This document shows positions 54,316 to 63,641 of a DNA stretch of 64,000 bases, in pieces. A program made the translations under genes and the position numbers. The stretch is from positions 62,001-126,000 of the forward strand of contig JAAWWF010000040.1 of the NCBI GenBank assembly GCA_021404565.1, written 5' to 3'. The notes below the pieces were generated by a model, which made no database searches, was not told where the DNA came from, and worked only from the letters and a program-made list of their open reading frames with translations. Position 1 is the first letter of the stretch. The number at the start of each line of letters is the position of its first letter. This DNA comes from Roseivirga sp. Its GTDB lineage: Bacteria; Bacteroidota; Bacteroidia; Cytophagales; Cyclobacteriaceae.

Positions 54316-57300
54316 TTAAGGGATATATTCAATAATGGCCTCAACAATGGCATAACTCCGGCATATCGCAACCCCGCTGCCCTCCTCAAAAGCTCCATCT
54401 TTAAGGTCTGCCCGGCCTGTGTCCAGGTTAATCACCCATAGGTATGAGGTACCTACATCCAATCTGATTCTGAAATCAAAGGCAATGGCCATGTTTTCTG
54501 GAGTGAAGTGATTATCATGGTATTTCATGACAGTACTAGCCGGTAGGCGATTGTCAGTTATACCGTAAGGGGTTGAACTAGCACTAGTTCCACGCCCTGC
54601 CTTAAATTGGATTGACGCACCATTATTGTTGTTTACGTAAATCATACCACTAACCCTATAAATGTCAGATGTAGATACGGTAATTGCCATTTTCAGCCAT
54701 TCCGATCCTGAGTTAGTAAATGTGAAATATCTTGTCTCCGGCCGTACTCCATTATCAGTGGTTTTCACATAACCAGCATTAGCATGGTCTCCCCAACCAT
54801 AGGCGGTTTGGCCATTCAATATGCGGCTGTCGTTACCCTGGGCGACCGTGCCCGATACGGTGCCAAAATTCTTGTTGAATGCGTTGTTTTTTGAAAATAC
54901 CGGTTCGTAAACTCCAGAATGATTGTGACTAATCGAAGCATATAAACCAGCATGATCACCCCAACCATAAGCCGTGTTCCACTGGCCAGAATTACCACCG
55001 GTTGCCGATAAAACACCACTGACCGTAGCCCCTCCGCTCGATGTTGCTAAACGTAAACTTCCGTTATAGTAGAGATTCACCGCCCCTCCACCATACAAGT
55101 ACATCATGGCCCTGTTAGTCCCTCCAGAATCCTCACCCTGCAAGTAGATATTGCCACCGTGTGATTGGCTACGTATATAGAAATTCCCTGTAATATTGTC
55201 TAGATAGGTATTAGACCCGTTATGCCAATACCTACCATCTGCACCATTACCAACCCTTACCTGATAGTTATCCTGCCATTCTGTGTTAGCACTAACGCTG
55301 TCGTTTATATTCGATCTGATGAAATCTGATGATGTCAGGTTATCAAGAGTGTCAGCGTCAACATTCAGACCATCAACATATGTCTTAGTGACATAGTTGC
55401 TAAGATTTCCGTCATGCAGTAGTTTTCTAAAGGTCATCAGGCCGGTATCATTGGCAAGACCCAACCAAAAATCAGTTGTACTATCATTACCTTTGACCAA
55501 TGCGAAATTTCGGCCATCACCATCAATCTTGAATGAAACAATACCGGTGTATGAACTGGGCAAACCTCCACTCAAATTATTATTGGAATAAATCACCCTA
55601 CCAATATCATAAGCCGATTGGCCAGCCAATGTAATTGAACTACCCGAACCGCTTAACGGGGTTGTATCCCAAATGGCAAAGCCCGTTGAATTTATCCCAT
55701 CTAATGTGTCCGCATTCCCTCCATCTGCTGAGGTAATATAGCCTTGACTTGAGACCCAACTTTGCGTTGCATAACCAGCGCTCGCATGATCCCCCCAACC
55801 ATAGGCAGTTTGACCGTTCAAAATGCGGCTGTCATTGCCCTGGGCAACCGTACCCGATACAGTGCCAAAACTCTTGTTGAATGCGTTGTTTTTTGAAAAT
55901 ACCGGTTCGTAAATGCCGGAATGATCGTGACCAATCAAAGCATACAAACCAGCATGATCACCCCAGCCATAAGCCGTGTTCCAATCGGAAACATTCAGGT
56001 TGGAACCTGTGATGTCGCCACCTGCAGTAATATTTGTTACCCCCGTAATGTCGCCATTAACACTTACACCTACACTAGTGGTAGTAATCCGGTCTGCCCC
56101 CTCGTACCTAACAATAACCCCGCTAGGGTTAATTTCAATTTGATTCCTCCATGTAGGCGTATCACCTACGGCTAAACTCAAACTACTTACTCTAAATAAT
56201 ATCTTTCCTGAACTCTGGCTCCACTGCTGATTAAATATATATCCCGCCTCTGTGCATTTCTCATCATCCAGTCCGTTGTTACCGACTCTTATATTGAAGT
56301 TACCAAAACCATCATTAAAAGTAATTGCATGCTTATCGTTCTCGAAAGACACACCGTTTAACGTCCCGTTAATCTTAACCTCAGATCCTCCAATTGCAAG
56401 AGTGCTAAAAACCCCGTCAGTTGCGTTGATGTCTCCAACTGTAATGTTATTACCAGTTACGCTCCCTCTATTGGTAACATCATTAAAATCACTAACCTCA
56501 GTGTATGAAGTCAAATAAAGTCCCGCATGATCCCCCCAACCATAGGCGGTTTGGCCATTCAATATGCGGCTGTCGTTACCCTGGGCGACCGTGCCCGATA
56601 CAGTGCCAAAATTCTTGTTGAAGGCACTATTCTTTGAAAACAATGGTTCATATTGAGAATCATGGTTATGACCTGAGAGGGCATAGGTATTAGAATCGAC
56701 TGACCCATCTGCTTTTAAAAACTCAGTAGAAGTCCCCCCTACTTTAATGAAAGAATCTCCTTGAATGTAGCTTGTCGATGAAATAAAATCTGTGGCCGTC
56801 AGTCTTTCAGTAACAAGAAGTCTACCAAACACTGATGTACCTAAGTCAGTAGTTTCTATCCTTGTTACTCCATTGTTACGAATCCTAATAGGTTGCCCGG
56901 CTAACCCTTGATCTATATAAAAAGCCCCGCTAAATGAAGACAAAAAGTTGTTTGTCTGATTTGCTATAGTTAACTCTCCACCTGTGGGGCCAAATCGCAA
57001 CGCTCCGAAAACATTTATACTCTTGTCTGATGGATTGGAGCCGTTAAGTCTCATGATTTCAGAGTCATTCGTAATGAAAGACATTCTACCCGCTGACAGC
57101 CTGCCAACCCCCGTCCCTTCATCTCCTACAAATGACCAAACTGGCCTTGTGCTTGTTGCCGCAAGTCTATTGATAAAGGCACCACCAGTGCCCGCAACTG
57201 AACTCATACCAGCATAGGCCCATTGAAACCTTGCACTACCATTAACAGTGAGTATCAAAAGGTTTGCCGGATGTTTGTAAAATCCAGTATTTCCAAAGCC

Positions 57301-57900
57301 TAAAGCCGGTGAGGCTGCTGAACCCAAAGCATTCACCGTAACCTCACCCAAAGCATTCACCCCTAAACCTGTGTCTGGGGTTGATGTGCCACCAAACTCA
57401 AAACTGTGAAAGCTGGCCAGGCTTTCATCATAATTGTAAAACTGCGCAAGACCAGTGGTGGTAATATTTATGGTTAACCTCCGGTTTGTGTACCCTGGAC
57501 CCGTACTATAAAATTTTGTGAAGCTTGACCGGAAACGCTGTTCTCCTGTCCAGTCATTAGCCTCATCAACTCTTGCATATCCAGCCAAATCACCGGCCAT
57601 CAGGTAACCAAAATTTGCATGGTTCCCCCATCCATAGGCTTGATTCCAGTTGGCTGCACCAACTATATAATTATCCGCTATGGGCTGACCCTGAAAAGTG
57701 CTATTGCCTGAAAGCAGTGCCGCATTGAAATTGACTGAGGTTGCTATGCTGTTGGCAAGAGTAGGGTTGGGGTATGTTCCCCCAAGGTCTCCACCCGCGT
57801 TTCCTGTGGTGGTTCCTCCGCTTGTTCCTCCGGAGGAACCCGTGCCGGCCGTGGTCCTGGTAACTGTTATTTTTGATATGGTTAATGCAACATCACTCAT
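54316..57900 (-). CDS. Tail fibre/receptor-binding protein with internal repeats
   Basis: The 1194-residue protein opens with a Gly/Ser/Thr-rich linker (GTGSSGGTSGG) and then GGDLGGTYPNPTLANS, a common start of phage fibre shafts. The shaft is beta-rich and contains three copies of a unit with FGTVSGTVAQGNDSRILNGQ followed by TAYGWGDHAGLY. Such units occur in side-fibre shafts. The C-terminus (about 1090-1194) looks like a globular tip. The start overlaps the hub-like gene by 4 nt. It is expected to define host range. Confidence 0.85.
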   Translation of the reverse strand: MSDVALTISKITVTRTTAGTGSSGGTSGGTTTGNAGGDLGGTYPNPTLANSIATSVNFNAALLSGNSTFQGQPIADNYIVGAANWNQAYGWGNHANFGYLMAGDLAGYARVDEANDWTGEQRFRSSFTKFYSTGPGYTNRRLTINITTTGLAQFYNYDESLASFHSFEFGGTSTPDTGLGVNALGEVTVNALGSAASPALGFGNTGFYKHPANLLILTVNGSARFQWAYAGMSSVAGTGGAFINRLAATSTRPVWSFVGDEGTGVGRLSAGRMSFITNDSEIMRLNGSNPSDKSINVFGALRFGPTGGELTIANQTNNFLSSFSGAFYIDQGLAGQPIRIRNNGVTRIETTDLGTSVFGRLLVTERLTATDFISSTSYIQGDSFIKVGGTSTEFLKADGSVDSNTYALSGHNHDSQYEPLFSKNSAFNKNFGTVSGTVAQGNDSRILNGQTAYGWGDHAGLYLTSYTEVSDFNDVTNRGSVTGNNITVGDINATDGVFSTLAIGGSEVKINGTLNGVSFENDKHAITFNDGFGNFNIRVGNNGLDDEKCTEAGYIFNQQWSQSSGKILFRVSSLSLAVGDTPTWRNQIEINPSGVIVRYEGADRITTTSVGVSVNGDITGVTNITAGGDITGSNLNVSDWNTAYGWGDHAGLYALIGHDHSGIYEPVFSKNNAFNKSFGTVSGTVAQGNDSRILNGQTAYGWGDHASAGYATQSWVSSQGYITSADGGNADTLDGINSTGFAIWDTTPLSGSGSSITLAGQSAYDIGRVIYSNNNLSGGLPSSYTGIVSFKIDGDGRNFALVKGNDSTTDFWLGLANDTGLMTFRKLLHDGNLSNYVTKTYVDGLNVDADTLDNLTSSDFIRSNINDSVSANTEWQDNYQVRVGNGADGRYWHNGSNTYLDNITGNFYIRSQSHGGNIYLQGEDSGGTNRAMMYLYGGGAVNLYYNGSLRLATSSGGATVSGVLSATGGNSGQWNTAYGWGDHAGLYASISHNHSGVYEPVFSKNNAFNKNFGTVSGTVAQGNDSRILNGQTAYGWGDHANAGYVKTTDNGVRPETRYFTFTNSGSEWLKMAITVSTSDIYRVSGMIYVNNNNGASIQFKAGRGTSASSTPYGITDNRLPASTVMKYHDNHFTPENMAIAFDFRIRLDVGTSYLWVINLDTGRADLKDGAFEEGSGVAICRSYAIVEAIIEYIP
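54782..54910 (-). repeat. Tail fibre repeat, copy nearest the C-terminus
   Basis: About 129 nt coding for one FGTVSGTVAQG... TAYGWGDHA unit. Nearly identical in DNA to the copies at 55785-55912 and 56526-56650. Confidence 0.85.
55785..55912 (-). repeat. Tail fibre repeat, middle copy
   Basis: Second copy of the unit, with roughly ten base differences by eye from the copy at 54782, many of them at third codon positions. The spacing between copies is about 1000 and 740 nt. Confidence 0.85.
56526..56650 (-). repeat. Tail fibre repeat, N-terminal copy
   Basis: Third copy, nearly identical to the copy at 54782 over about 95 nt and diverging toward one end. Confidence 0.85.
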
Positions 57901-60182
57901 TCTCTGATTTCTTTAAATTCGCCCGTCCATGTTCCGTTTTTCACATCCCATACAACCCCGGTTATCATCAATTTTGGTGTAATCTCCTCTTCACCATTGT
58001 TGTATCTCAAATTGATATCAGAAATAATGTCATCAATCATAATATCACCATGCAATGTCCCTGTTACAGTGATAGTACTACGCCCATAATTATTCAGAAG
58101 CCCTTGCAACATCAGGTCTGTCAGTTCCTTTGACTCAAAAATGTCCCTCCTCCGCCATCCCGTGGCTAGGTTACTGCCAACACTTATATGGCCAGTGAAA
58201 ACCGAACTTGGTAAATCTCCGCTATACAATTCAAATGGCTCAACCTCCTCACTATAATCCGCACCCACCTCAGCTACTTTCTCTATAAATTCAATGTCAA
58301 CCTCACCACTAATATTAAAGTCAGCCTGAATGTTAGCATACTGAACTCCCAAAGTGTCCATATTTGCGCTGCTGCTGGGTTGATACAATAGCAAAGTCAA
58401 TTTTCCATCAACAGTAATTTCAGCCGGTTCAACTCTTTCTCTAATCCAACCATAACCTTTGCTGTCATCCTCCAGTTTAATGGCCGTGGCCACGGTGCTC
58501 CAGGTCCCTGTTGACTTATGAAAAAAGTACCTTGTACCTCCATTCGTGGTGATGATCAATTGATAATACGCGTCTGCCTTTTCAGTTTGAAACTGATAGT
58601 TGTTATCAAAAATCATTTTCCAGAAAAAAGCCAATTCAAAGCTGTTGCCAGATCCTGCAATTACATCAACTGGCCTGCTTTCAATACCGTTTTTATTAGT
58701 GATGTCACCACCTACCCAATAGGCTGTTTGATATCCGTTGATCTGAACAGCGTAGCTCAATTGGACGGTCTCAGATTTTCCAATAAATAAATCACCACTG
58801 CCATCAGTGGCAAGGTTCAATGATGTCCCTCCACTTGTCTGGCTCAACCTTACTTTGTTCGAGTTCGGATCATTTAAAATAGTTACATAATACGTCCGGT
58901 CGTTGATCAGTGGTGCTGGCATCACGGCTGTATCTGCTTTAGTCAAAAACACTTTGTCTCCAACTTTATACGGACCCTCTGCGCCCCCACTCAATACCGT
59001 TACCTCATCTGTACTATTGTCTCCTGTGAACTTATAAACAGTGCTCTCCTCCAAGTCTTCAGGGATGTAAACCCCTGCCAGGTAATCCACATCCTCAAAA
59101 ACCTCTATTCGCTGATAGCTAAAATTATAATCAGGGTTTGGCCCTCTGTTCTCAACAGTCCAGTTTATCAAAGTATTCACGTTCAGCCAACTGGAGGGAT
59201 TCAGGTCACCATCTAAAATAAAATTCCCGCTTTCACCTGGGTAAATCTGTATTGCAACCCTCTTCCATCTCCAATCCATCCTCACAGTTGGTCTGCCTAT
59301 AAACCTTATAGGGTTGGCCACATTTGCGGGCGTGCAGTGCTTAAGATGTGAGCCATCCTGAGTAGAACTATCAACGGTATCAAATGCCGTCACTGTCCTT
59401 TTTATAGTAGACCCCAACGCCAATTCAGGTACCCTCACAATCTGCCATTGCGTTTGGCTACCCTGGCGCACTCTGGCCAAAAATGGCAACATCATATCAT
59501 TGAGAACACTGAGACAATCCCAAACAGTCTCATTCTCACGTCCCTTGTTTCTTAGGTATTTAGTGGGATCAATTTTAGCCTGCATCAGGGCGCTGTCTGT
59601 GGGGTTTTGACTCATGCCGGTGCAATAGACATTTACAATGTCTTGGACCTCACGGGTAATGCCTAACTTGTTCATGATCTCATAAAAAAAGAACATGAAT
59701 GAATTTGTTTCTGAATAGCGCTGGCCGTTCGTTTGTTCAAATTTGATTCCATTGAGTCTCCCCACGCCATCAGTTGCCGTAATACTCACTTCATAGGGGA
59801 ACCCATCATGAGGAAATGTGTAAACCTCTGGAAGTAAAAAACCTTTCCAAACCTGACCAAATGAACCCGGACTATCACCATAATCCAAAATGGCCAACCA
59901 TTCATCCTCAGATGATGTACTGAACTCCCTGAAAGCATCCCTGTCAGCCGGATTGTTAACAAGCAATTTAAATGTGAGACTACTGCCAGTAATCACATTC
60001 CGACTTGCACCGGTAAACTTTGTCCCACCTTGTCCCTCATACCTTAAAGATGCCGGGCTTTGGCCTGCCTGGCCAAGTTCCCTATTGGTCCCGGTATAAT
60101 CCTTTTTAGCCAAAGCAACACGGTAAAATTTACCGTGTTGATTATAACCCTGAAAACGATATTTGTTTGCGTAAAATGACAT
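57897..60182 (-). CDS. Phage tail hub/baseplate-like protein
   Basis: The 761-residue protein starts MSFYANKYRFQGYNQHGKFY and has a beta-rich N-terminal part resembling distal-tail proteins (about 1-150), then a larger hub-like region with WDCLSVLNDMMLPFLARV (about 210-230) and a C-terminal beta domain ending ITGVVWDVKNGTWTGEFKE. Its position between tape measure and fibre supports a tail-tip role. Its ATG overlaps the tape-measure stop by 1 nt (TAATG). I have not recognised a named family. Confidence 0.75.
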   Translation of the reverse strand: MSFYANKYRFQGYNQHGKFYRVALAKKDYTGTNRELGQAGQSPASLRYEGQGGTKFTGASRNVITGSSLTFKLLVNNPADRDAFREFSTSSEDEWLAILDYGDSPGSFGQVWKGFLLPEVYTFPHDGFPYEVSITATDGVGRLNGIKFEQTNGQRYSETNSFMFFFYEIMNKLGITREVQDIVNVYCTGMSQNPTDSALMQAKIDPTKYLRNKGRENETVWDCLSVLNDMMLPFLARVRQGSQTQWQIVRVPELALGSTIKRTVTAFDTVDSSTQDGSHLKHCTPANVANPIRFIGRPTVRMDWRWKRVAIQIYPGESGNFILDGDLNPSSWLNVNTLINWTVENRGPNPDYNFSYQRIEVFEDVDYLAGVYIPEDLEESTVYKFTGDNSTDEVTVLSGGAEGPYKVGDKVFLTKADTAVMPAPLINDRTYYVTILNDPNSNKVRLSQTSGGTSLNLATDGSGDLFIGKSETVQLSYAVQINGYQTAYWVGGDITNKNGIESRPVDVIAGSGNSFELAFFWKMIFDNNYQFQTEKADAYYQLIITTNGGTRYFFHKSTGTWSTVATAIKLEDDSKGYGWIRERVEPAEITVDGKLTLLLYQPSSSANMDTLGVQYANIQADFNISGEVDIEFIEKVAEVGADYSEEVEPFELYSGDLPSSVFTGHISVGSNLATGWRRRDIFESKELTDLMLQGLLNNYGRSTITVTGTLHGDIMIDDIISDINLRYNNGEEEITPKLMITGVVWDVKNGTWTGEFKEIRE

Positions 60183-62824
60183 TAGCCGCCCATCCTCCTT
60201 ACTCTGATGTTTTCCTGGCTTATCATTCCTGATAAGTTATTACCATCCCAAACCAAAGGCACCGCCCCGACCACTTCAACCCTCAGCCCTCCAACCATTC
60301 CGCCAAGGGAATGATTAGGAATTATCTGGCCGGATTGACTTGGTGTAAACACCTCCGGCCCTCTCTCTCCTACTATATAGGATTTACCAAGAGCGACCGG
60401 CCCGCCATCTGCACGGAAACCTCCGAAACCATCTACTATAGTTTTTAGTGTCGCCCCAATACCTTTAGCCGCTGTCGCCCCATCCTTCGCGGCTGATCCA
60501 TCCCCTAAAATGGCTCTTAACGCTGCTGCGGCTGCTGCGGCAATCAGCAACTTAACAATCATCTTGCCCAGTTCTTTCACGATACCTCCAACGGTGACCT
60601 TAGTACCTTCAAGCATGTCATTGAATACACTGGTTACAATTTCACCAAGTCCAGTGAACGCAGATGACAAAACACTTTCCAGCAAAGTCGCCTCCTCTTT
60701 TACCTGGGGTAGAGAGTCAAGACCCATTTGCAAAATCTGCTCGTCAAGCATTGCCCATGCTGACAATGCCTGAGCAAACATTGGGTGATCTGGTCCCATG
60801 GCGGCCATCAAGTCATCAAACTGCGACCTCAGAAACTCCAGGTCAGAAACAGCCGGTTTAAATCCCAAATCAAAAAGTGATTCAATCCCAAGCGAATCAC
60901 CAAGCAACTTTTCAATCTGATCATTGAGGTCAAAGACATCCAAATCAATTGAGGGAGTTACCTTTTTCTTTCCCGAAAACTTTGCATTCAGCGCATCTGT
61001 ATCAACCGTTGACTTTTTCTCATCATCACCAAACAACCCACCTAAGAGGTTGTATTTTTCTCTAAGTTCTTTCAACTTAGCCCTGGCCCTGGCTACTGAG
61101 TTTTCAGCATTGATCAAAAATTGTTCTTCCCATGCTTCAATTTGGGCCAAGCCTTTTTCATCCGCCTCCTCTCTGAACTTGTCAATATCATTAGTATTGA
61201 AAAATTCAGCCAACTTGGCTTTCATCCCCTCAACAGTTTTAAGGCTTCGTAATTCTGCCTCAGCATCTGCAAGAAACTTGGTCACATCAATAGCCTCCTC
61301 CTCTGCTGCTTTCAGCTTAATCTTTCTCTCAAACTCTTTATTGAATTCACCAAGTCTGTCAGTGAGCTGCTTGATACTAACTTTCTCAGTATCCAACCCT
61401 TTGAGGAAATCAGGATATTTGCTATTGATTTCAGTGATGAGCTTAGACCGCTTTTCCTCATTGTCGTTGACACTGATTAACTCCCCAACCAAAAAATTTA
61501 ACTGTGATTGTTGTTGTTCCAATGCTGATGCCTGAACCTTGGCACTTTTAGCAAACACTTTACTAACAGAATTGTAAGAACCAATTGCAACCACAACCGC
61601 GGCCACTCCTGCAGCCAATGCAAACCATGGGTTGGCTGCAATAAAAGTTCCCAAAACTCTCAGCACCCCCAACAATTTGCCAAACCCGGTGATCATAGAA
61701 CCCACACCAAGCATTAAGGGGCCAACAGTTGCCGTCAATGCAGCAACCTTGATTATCATGGTTTGAGTTGCCGGATTCAGATTTGAAAACCTTTCAAATA
61801 ATTCTTTGACCGACTCAGCCAAGTCCGCCACTACTGGCAGCACTATCACCCCAATCTCAGTGCCAACTTTAAGGATCTCATTCCATGCCGATTTAATTTT
61901 AAATGCTCCGCTGTTGGCAGTTTCTTCAAATGCCTTGTTGGCAAGGTTCGTGCTATTAGTGATTGAATCAGAGATTTTCAGATATTCTTTACCCTGGGAA
62001 CCCGCGGTACCCAACACGGCCGATAAGGCACGTACATTGGGAATCACTGTACTCAAAGCCTCCTCATTCCCCTTGAAAGTATTGACGAGCTTTATTAAGG
62101 TTTTAGAAAGTCCTTTTTCATTTATCTCCTTTCGCACCTCACCAAAAGTGGTTCCTACCTCGGCCAACGCATCTGCCCCGGCCCTGCTAGGAGAAATCAG
62201 GCTACTCAATAGCCCTCGCAAGCCCGTCACGGCCTCCGAACTATCAACACCTAATCTGGTAAACGTGGCGATTGATGCCCCCACCTGATCAAAGCCAATG
62301 CCTAATTGGGAACTCAGCCCAATAACTCTACCCAACACCGGTGCCAATTCACCTGCCTCCAAATTCCCCTCCCTTACCGTTGCTGTCAAAATATCCATGG
62401 CCGTGGCAGCGTTGATATTCTCCTTTCCGTATGCCTGTATTACGGAAGTTACAGCCCTGGCAATCTCTTTGGTTTCTCCCATCCCAACGGCCGCACCCTT
62501 GGCAGCCATCTCCAGGACCTCCATGCTTTCAGCACCACGCAAACCAGCGGATGTGACAGTAAAGAGCGCATCCGCCAAAACGGCCGGTGCCTGGCCAGTC
62601 TTTCCGGCCAACTCCAACACGTCATCCTTGAATCCATTGACAACTTCAGAACTGAGACCAACAAGAGTTTGGATTTTAGTCATAGACTCGTCAAAGTCTA
62701 TGGCCAATTTTGTACTGGCACCACCCAAGGCCAGGATTGGAAGGGTGATTTTGGTGGTGAGATTTCGGCCAGTTGATTGCATGGTTCGACCAAGCGCAAT
62801 CACTTCCTTATTGGCTTTCTGCAT
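60182..62824 (-). CDS. Phage tail tape measure protein (TP901 type), probable early frameshift
   Basis: The 880-residue protein has a TP901-type core (about 45-240; FDESMTKIQTLVGLSSEVV, TSVIQAYGKENINAATAMD), membrane-like hydrophobic stretches near 380-430, a coiled-coil part about 520-600 and a Gly-rich end. It fixes tail length. The reading frame extends upstream without an ATG to about 62875, encoding LAVRFGVDLKDFSTKMQ, a typical tape-measure opening. An ATG at 62888-62886 (overlapping the previous stop as TAATG) would join it if one G were removed near 62870. The gene thus appears to carry a one-base insertion near its start, or the sequence has an error. Confidence 0.88.
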   Translation of the reverse strand: MQKANKEVIALGRTMQSTGRNLTTKITLPILALGGASTKLAIDFDESMTKIQTLVGLSSEVVNGFKDDVLELAGKTGQAPAVLADALFTVTSAGLRGAESMEVLEMAAKGAAVGMGETKEIARAVTSVIQAYGKENINAATAMDILTATVREGNLEAGELAPVLGRVIGLSSQLGIGFDQVGASIATFTRLGVDSSEAVTGLRGLLSSLISPSRAGADALAEVGTTFGEVRKEINEKGLSKTLIKLVNTFKGNEEALSTVIPNVRALSAVLGTAGSQGKEYLKISDSITNSTNLANKAFEETANSGAFKIKSAWNEILKVGTEIGVIVLPVVADLAESVKELFERFSNLNPATQTMIIKVAALTATVGPLMLGVGSMITGFGKLLGVLRVLGTFIAANPWFALAAGVAAVVVAIGSYNSVSKVFAKSAKVQASALEQQQSQLNFLVGELISVNDNEEKRSKLITEINSKYPDFLKGLDTEKVSIKQLTDRLGEFNKEFERKIKLKAAEEEAIDVTKFLADAEAELRSLKTVEGMKAKLAEFFNTNDIDKFREEADEKGLAQIEAWEEQFLINAENSVARARAKLKELREKYNLLGGLFGDDEKKSTVDTDALNAKFSGKKKVTPSIDLDVFDLNDQIEKLLGDSLGIESLFDLGFKPAVSDLEFLRSQFDDLMAAMGPDHPMFAQALSAWAMLDEQILQMGLDSLPQVKEEATLLESVLSSAFTGLGEIVTSVFNDMLEGTKVTVGGIVKELGKMIVKLLIAAAAAAALRAILGDGSAAKDGATAAKGIGATLKTIVDGFGGFRADGGPVALGKSYIVGERGPEVFTPSQSGQIIPNHSLGGMVGGLRVEVVGAVPLVWDGNNLSGMISQENIRVRRMGG

Positions 62825-62887
62825 CTTGGTGCTGAAATCCTTTAAGTCAACGCCAAATCTTACCGCTAACCTGGGCTATACTTGCCA

Positions 62888-63268
62888 TTAAATCTCTTGA
62901 TTAACTTTCTTTGAAATACTCTTTGCTCTGTCAGCCTCTGCCATTTCCTGGGCTTTCTCCTTGCCCCACGCCATGGCTCTCAACTTGAATAGTTCGGCAT
63001 CATTGAGACGTTGCGTTGTTGCCCGTTTTTCGTGGTCAGGTTCCCATCTAAATGAAATGAGGTCTTCCGGGCTACCCACTTTAGTTCTGTCTAACTGAGG
63101 ATTGAGATAGGCTGTGAAACGTGCCAACTCATAATCATGCTGCTGTTGATTGGTGTGTTTGTTCCTGACAACCTCCATGGCCTCACTGAACTCCCTGGGA
63201 GTCAACCACCAAAAGTCATCTGGACTAATACCCAAATAGGTTAAGGCCAACGCTTTGTTGGCCTCCAC
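62888..63268 (-). CDS. Phage tail assembly chaperone, downstream frame (GT-like)
   Basis: This frame encodes 126 residues counted from a GTG at 63268. It contains ALALTYLGISPDDFWWLTPREFSEAM, a pattern shared by tail-assembly chaperone T parts, and is charged and helical toward the end. It lies just before the tape-measure gene, as in other long-tailed phages, and its only start candidate is the GTG. The frame is continuous, in the -1 direction, with the gene 63277-63636 across an AAAAAAC stretch. It may therefore be made mainly as a fusion by frameshifting. Confidence 0.75.
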   Translation of the reverse strand: MEANKALALTYLGISPDDFWWLTPREFSEAMEVVRNKHTNQQQHDYELARFTAYLNPQLDRTKVGSPEDLISFRWEPDHEKRATTQRLNDAELFKLRAMAWGKEKAQEMAEADRAKSISKKVNQEI

Positions 63269-63276
63269 TATTTCCT

Positions 63277-63636
63277 CTAAGGTTTTTTCTGGCCCCTCTT
63301 CTGGGGCTTCGTCTTTCCCTGCTCGGGCTCCTTTGGGGTTGACTCCCCCCAGATCCTTTGAATATCAAACACAAGGGTCATGTCTTCATCAATCCATGAC
63401 TCAATGTCATCAACGGTAAAATCAACCTCTCTGCCCTCCTTTCGGTAACCCGCTATGAAGCCGTAAAAGGCCATTTTCAGAATTACCTCAACTCCGGCAT
63501 CAGCCGGGTCCATGCCTCCCTCAACATTCACCTTCTCAGCAAAAAATTTGAGTTTCCATTGTTCAAATGGAACATGTGCCCGGAACCCTACATGAAATGG
63601 GCGCTCTACTTTTCCAGTCTTTAAATGATGCAACAT
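63277..63636 (-). CDS. Phage tail assembly chaperone, upstream frame (G-like)
   Basis: The 119-residue protein is alpha-helical with a mixed start (HVPFEQWKLKFFAEKVNVEG), a central helix (GVEVILKMAFYGFIAGYRKE) and a basic, low-complexity end (EQGKTKPQKRGQKKP). It lies between the tail tube and tape-measure genes. Tail assembly chaperones occupy this position and are often encoded as two overlapping frames joined by -1 frameshifting. The short A run before its stop supports that. Start at 63636. Confidence 0.75.
   Translation of the reverse strand: MLHHLKTGKVERPFHVGFRAHVPFEQWKLKFFAEKVNVEGGMDPADAGVEVILKMAFYGFIAGYRKEGREVDFTVDDIESWIDEDMTLVFDIQRIWGESTPKEPEQGKTKPQKRGQKKP
63283..63289 (-). promoter_or_regulatory. 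Candidate -1 ribosomal frameshift site
   Basis: Read on the minus strand, GAAAAAACC lies just before the stop of the 63277 gene. Slipping one base back continues directly into the 62888 frame. The heptamer phase (G AAA AAA) is not the strongest form known, so the site is provisional. Confidence 0.5.
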
Positions 63637-63641
63637 GTCTA

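Noticed and set aside
54782-56650. Possible CRISPR-like array from regularly similar repeats
   Set aside because: The repeats are long (about 125 nt), few, unevenly spaced and lie inside one coding frame; they are tail fibre repeats.
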